In this document: piece by piece, positions 60,388 to 64,000 of the stretch
Numbering within the stretch: position 1 is the stretch's first letter
Layout: the number at the start of each line of letters is the position of its first letter
Origin: Ottelia alismoides
Lineage: Eukaryota > Streptophyta > Magnoliopsida > Alismatales > Hydrocharitaceae
Length of the DNA stretch: 64,000 nucleotides
Direction: 5' to 3'
NCBI GenBank assembly: GCA_037367405.1
Contig: JAZKJV010003126.1
Location: 1-64,000 of the forward strand
Translations under genes and position numbers: made by a program
Notes under the pieces: model-generated
The model's database searches: none
The model's input: only the letters and a program-made list of their open reading frames with translations
Told to the model about the DNA's origin: nothing

Positions 60388-60637
60388 AAATCAAAAGCAA
60401 CTCATGGAACCCCTTTAACCTCCCCCTCTAAACCCATTTGCCCCATCTCCAATGCCTCATCGTAAATAAGCATACTCATCTCCTGATAAATAGAGGAGAT
60501 ACTTACATGGAGTTATAAACAATGATTTAATTAAATTTGATAATCGTAACCTTTGATTTTACAGTGTATACCTAGAATATGCCTGTGAATATCAAAGATA
60601 AGACAACCTTGATGCCAAAGACCAGAATCGAAATGTA

Positions 60638-61003
60638 TCAGAAAGTTCTGATCTCACATATAACAATACTTCCGGATTCTATTCTATTCTTGTGTATAAC
60701 CCTCTCATGTAATAAGGCTTCTGTCAGCATTTTCAAACTGTATTTATCAGCTGCGCTGTAATTCGGTGAAAGATGTGTGCCTCGGCCCCTTCGGCTACCA
60801 TTGGTTCCCTTCTCGAATTTTTTAATGAAGTGTTTTATATCTTCAGGCCTCAAAGAGAAGTGATGATTCACACCTTTTGGGGATTCAAAGGCTGATTGGC
60901 AATGATGATGGAGCTCATTACCGTGAATGCTGTTGAAGCTGCTATGGGATGTCAGATTAGAGCCGCAGATGCTGAGGGAACATGGTGTCTGATACTCTGA
61001 TCC
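60638..61003 (-). CDS. Candidate internal exon, unidentified protein
   Basis: The minus-strand frame is open from an acceptor-like TTTGTTTACATGCAG/GGATCAG at 61006-61003 down to a stop at 60638, about 120 codons. It includes SPKGVNHHFSLRPEDIKHF and KFEKGTNGSRRGRGTHLS and is rich in Ser, His and Lys. The donor is not clear; the true exon may end before the stop. The phase fits the upstream exon at 61346-61414. No family is recognised. It could also be a pseudogene fragment carried here by transposition. Confidence 0.4.
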   Translation of the reverse strand, partial: GSEYQTPCSLSICGSNLTSHSSFNSIHGNELHHHCQSAFESPKGVNHHFSLRPEDIKHFIKKFEKGTNGSRRGRGTHLSPNYSAADKYSLKMLTEALLHERVIHKNRIESGSIVICEIRTF

Positions 61004-61345
61004 CTGCATGTAAACAAAGTGAATTAGCATCCATGGTGATACAGAGATAGTTTTGACTGTTCTTGGCAAAATCCATCCAATACTATTTGGATAATAAACA
61101 CAGTAATACCATTTACAGGTACTAACTTTGTTACTACTTATCAAATGTGCCAATGCCAGATATACCAGGATACCAGGATACCAGCATGGCGTGTGCTTGC
61201 TCGTGTGCATCAAACTTCTCATGCATGCACTCTTGACCCCTTTTTCTCCGCAACCAGTTCCACGGCCGCCCATTTTTTGTCCAGGCTCAGCTTACCCTGT
61301 GACTTAAGTGGCCTTTTTATGCTCACCTTAGGCCTAGCAGCTCAC

Positions 61346-61414
61346 CTCTGTCTGCAGAATCTTGGCTCGTTCCTCAGCCAACTTTCGATCTTCACATAAT
61401 GGCAGGATGCTTTT
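61346..61414 (-). CDS. Candidate 23-codon exon with coiled-coil character
   Basis: On the minus strand TTTTACCAG (acceptor, ending at 61415) is followed by 69 bases and then GAG/GTGAGC (donor at 61345), a near-consensus plant 5' splice site. The translation includes PLCEDRKLAEERAKILQTE, a charged helix of coiled-coil type. The exon is 69 bp, phase 0 at both ends, and joins in phase to the exon at 61003. Further upstream exons were not found. Confidence 0.45.
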
Positions 61415-61642
61415 CTGGTAAAACTGATTAGACTTTCTAGATAAATAAATAGTCTCGTTATATTGGCCTCTGAGGTCGAAAATGATGCTTGATGACCCAA
61501 ATTCTCCAAAAAGAATAAGGTTGGATTGCATGAGCAAGAACCGAAGACCTATTTATCTCACCATTATGAATAGGAATACACACAAAATAGTCAACCATAA
61601 GCCCTGAGAGATTTGTAAACTGGGCGCCATTTAAGAAAAAGG

Positions 61643-63440
61643 TGGAATATGAGAAAATAAAAGAAGATTCATAGAGATATTTAGAAGGAAATGTCGGCAA
61701 ATAAGTTGCATCCCAGTATCAAAGGGCAAGAGGGGAAGCTTTCCTAAGAAAACTTATATATATTATTATGTTAACTATCTTCAACATCCCACCACAAGTC
61801 CTATGTTTTCCTGTGTGTGTCATGCAGTCCACACAAATGGGGGTTGGAAAGATTGTGAGGGTAAGAGGAAGAATGGGAAAATGCACTGGTAGCACAATTC
61901 TAAACACGATATCTTCCTCTGACCTTTAGAGGCTCATTTGTCAAACACACCTTTAGATGCTCATTTGTCAAGATCGATATCTTCCTCTGATCATTGATGA
62001 ACACCTTAAAAGCCTGAAACCAGAGCATGTAATTCTCTGCAACCTTGACTTTGAGAGAAGTACCCTACAACATCACGGAGGATGTCGAAAACAAGGATTT
62101 CGTCTTGGTGGGAGTCACGGTCATTGTAATCAGGGATAGATAAAACAAACGAGATCTGAAAACTTCTTAATCACACATTAGAAGTGTGTTGGAAAAGCCT
62201 AGAGTTCGTAAAGATCATGCACACGAAGTGGAATCCAAAGATATCTACGTAGGGATGATCACGCGGGAACTTGAAAAAGAACCCTAGATGATGCGAATGA
62301 TGTAGGAAGAGTTTGGATGCCCTAGTGGTATGGATGGATACTACATTTTGCGGAAAGAGAGGGTGAATCCCCTCTAATTGCAAAGAGAGAAGGTTGTTGT
62401 AAAACCTTAATCAGGAGGCAGCAACGCATGATGTGGTGCTGTGGTCATGTTCGACAAACTGCAAAGGAGGAGAGGGCTGCCCCAAAACCCTAGCAAAAGG
62501 GTTGCGATGCAAGGGCACTAAGGTGACACTGAGAAAAAGTGGAATATGAGAAAATAAAAGAAGATTCATAGAGATATTTAGAAGGAAATGAATAGGTCGG
62601 CAAATAAGTTGCATCCCAGTATCATAGGGCAAGAGGAGAAGCTTTCCTAAGAAATCTTATATATTATTATCTCAACCACCTTCGACACCCCACCACAAGC
62701 CGTTTGTTTGTCTTCCTGTGTGTGTCATGCAGTCCACAGAAATGGGGGTTGGAAAGATTGTGAGGGTAAGAGGAAGAATGGGAAAATGCACTGGTAGCAC
62801 AATTCTAAACACGATATTTTCTTCTGACCTTTAGAGGATCGTTTGTCAAATGCACATTTAGATGCTCATTTGTCAAGATCGATCTCTCTCCCTCTGACCA
62901 CTGACGAACAACTTAAAAGCCTAAGACCAGAGCATGTAATTCTCTGCAACCTTGACTTTGAGAGAAGTACCCTACATCATGGAGGATGTCAAAGACAAGG
63001 ATTTCCTCTTGGTGGGAGTCAATGTCATTGTGGCCGAGGATAGATAAAATAAACGAGATCTGAAAACTCTTAATCACACATTAGAAGTGTGTTGGAAAAG
63101 CCTAGAGTTCGTAAAGATCATGCACACGAAGTGGAATCCGAAGATATCAGCGTAGAGATGATCACGCAGGAACTTGAAAAAGAACCCTTGATGATGTGAA
63201 TGATGTACGTAGAGGTTGGATGCCCTAGTAGTATGGATGGATACTACATTTTGCAGCAAGAGAGGGTGAATCCCCTCTAATTGCAAAGAGATGGTTGTTG
63301 TGCAACCTTAATCAGGAGGCGGCAACGCATGATGAGGTGTTGTGGTGAAGTTCGACAAACTGCAAAGGAGGAGAGGGATGCCTCACAACCCTAGCAAAAG
63401 GGCAGCAATACAAGGGCACTTCAGTGAGACTGCAAGGCTT
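61643..63440. repeat. 0.9 kb direct tandem duplication
   Basis: 61643-62537 and 62540-63440 align with an offset of about 897 bp, for example GTGGAATATGAGAAAATAAA at 61643 and 62540, and CACATTAGAAGTGTGTTGG at 62173 and 63077. The content looks like the leader of the minus-strand Copia-like element whose primer site follows at 63609. No gene is seen; short frames in the two copies are parallel. Confidence 0.9.
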
Positions 63441-63608
63441 CGACGACCAATTAGAGGTCCCCACGTAGGGCCTGCTGAGGCGTAGGCCCGCACGAAGCTT
63501 CACTGCAATGACAAGTAGCCTACGCCAGTAGAGAGAAGCCTACGTCAACAGAGAGAAGGGCTAGAGGTAGCGATGGGACGTTGGGTATGAACCCTGATCT
63601 AGGACCGT

Positions 63609-63620
63609 TGCTATAATACC
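63609..63620 (-). other. Copia-like primer-binding site, minus strand (second)
   Basis: Around GCTATAATACCA, the reverse complement TGGTATTATAGC differs at two positions from the Met-tRNA primer site TGGTATCAGAGC. The following TGTGAGAAAATAG is a typical LTR start seen on this strand. Confidence 0.55.
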
Positions 63621-64000
63621 ATGTGAGAAAATAGTTGAGAATGAATGAATTGTCTTATTCAAGAGGTCTAGGGTTTCTTATATAGCGTGAAACCCTAGTG
63701 ATCTCAAAAGAGAAAATTACATAAAGATCATGAAGGGGTTACAAAACTCAAAGAGATAAAAGGAACAAAATAACTCTAACAATATCATTTCTTCCCTTCT
63801 TAAAAAAAATGTTGCATGATAAGTTGGTCCTCTGTAGAGCACCAGATATTATATACGACATCGATAAGGATGTAGAGGGGCGACCAATGAGATGATGGCA
63901 ATGGTAGCAATGAGATCAAGACTCTCACAGGGAAAGTCACATGCAACATTCGCATGAGAATGAAATGTTATGTGAGTTATGGGATCACGACACTATTAGT
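63621..64000 (-). repeat. Copia-like LTR, possibly short, and flank
   Basis: TGTGAGAAAATAGTTGAG through AACTCTAACA (63781) may be one LTR of about 160 bp. It contains TCTAGGGTTTCTTATATAG, a possible promoter or terminator region. The rest to the window end is not assigned. Confidence 0.4.

Noticed and set aside
1..64000. CRISPR arrays, bacterial operons, rRNA or tRNA genes
   Set aside because: None are present. The palindrome ladder and hairpin arrays are not CRISPR repeats because the units differ and there are no regular spacers. The tRNA-like signals are only short primer-site complements.

Overview
The window looks like intergenic DNA from a flowering plant with a large, repeat-rich genome. 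It is AT-rich overall, is filled almost entirely by nested and decayed retrotransposons, and has at most one host-gene fragment. A monocot is possible but cannot be shown from the sequence.

The first 54 kb is dominated by one clade of large Gypsy (Athila-like) elements, called A, B, C and D here. All have very long LTRs of about 2.6-3.7 kb that begin TGATGAAT and carry the same series of hairpins. A primer-binding site complementary to tRNA-Asp is intact in A, mutated in B and C, and not recognised in D. None of the four encodes a reverse transcriptase, RNase H or integrase. B and C keep a decayed gag/protease-like frame; A and D are essentially non-coding. They therefore look like non-autonomous (LARD-like) elements that would need a partner's enzymes.

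Layout: 1-3300 is the tail of an LTR of the B family. Element D starts at 3352. Its 5' LTR is split at 5777 by element B (5778-26467), and B's protease-like frame is split at 12230 by element A (12231-20980). D's LTR resumes at 26468. D's interior contains a 4.2 kb direct tandem duplication (27329-31568 and 31582-35815), and its 3' LTR starts at 36504 and fades near 39.96 kb. A minus-strand Copia-like element follows, with its primer site at 42089-42100. Its LTR is split by element C (42404-54261) and resumes until about 55.6 kb. C's 3' LTR carries a 143 bp MITE. A decayed LINE occupies about 55.61-58.78 kb. Spliced-looking minus-strand exons of an unidentified protein lie at 60.24-61.41 kb. 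A 0.9 kb tandem duplication and another minus-strand Copia-type primer site and LTR end the window.

The most unusual signal is an array of 3-5 hairpins in the 3' internal region of every element A-D. The 3' arm of most of these hairpins runs directly into AAGTATAGGGGG, a near copy of the polypurine tract used next to the 3' LTR. Related hairpin plus ATAGGGG units also occur in the 5' leader of C. LTR hairpins at the extreme 5' end, in the promoter and near the 3' end are conserved as structure while their sequence changes in a compensatory way, which suggests selection on RNA or DNA structure in this clade.
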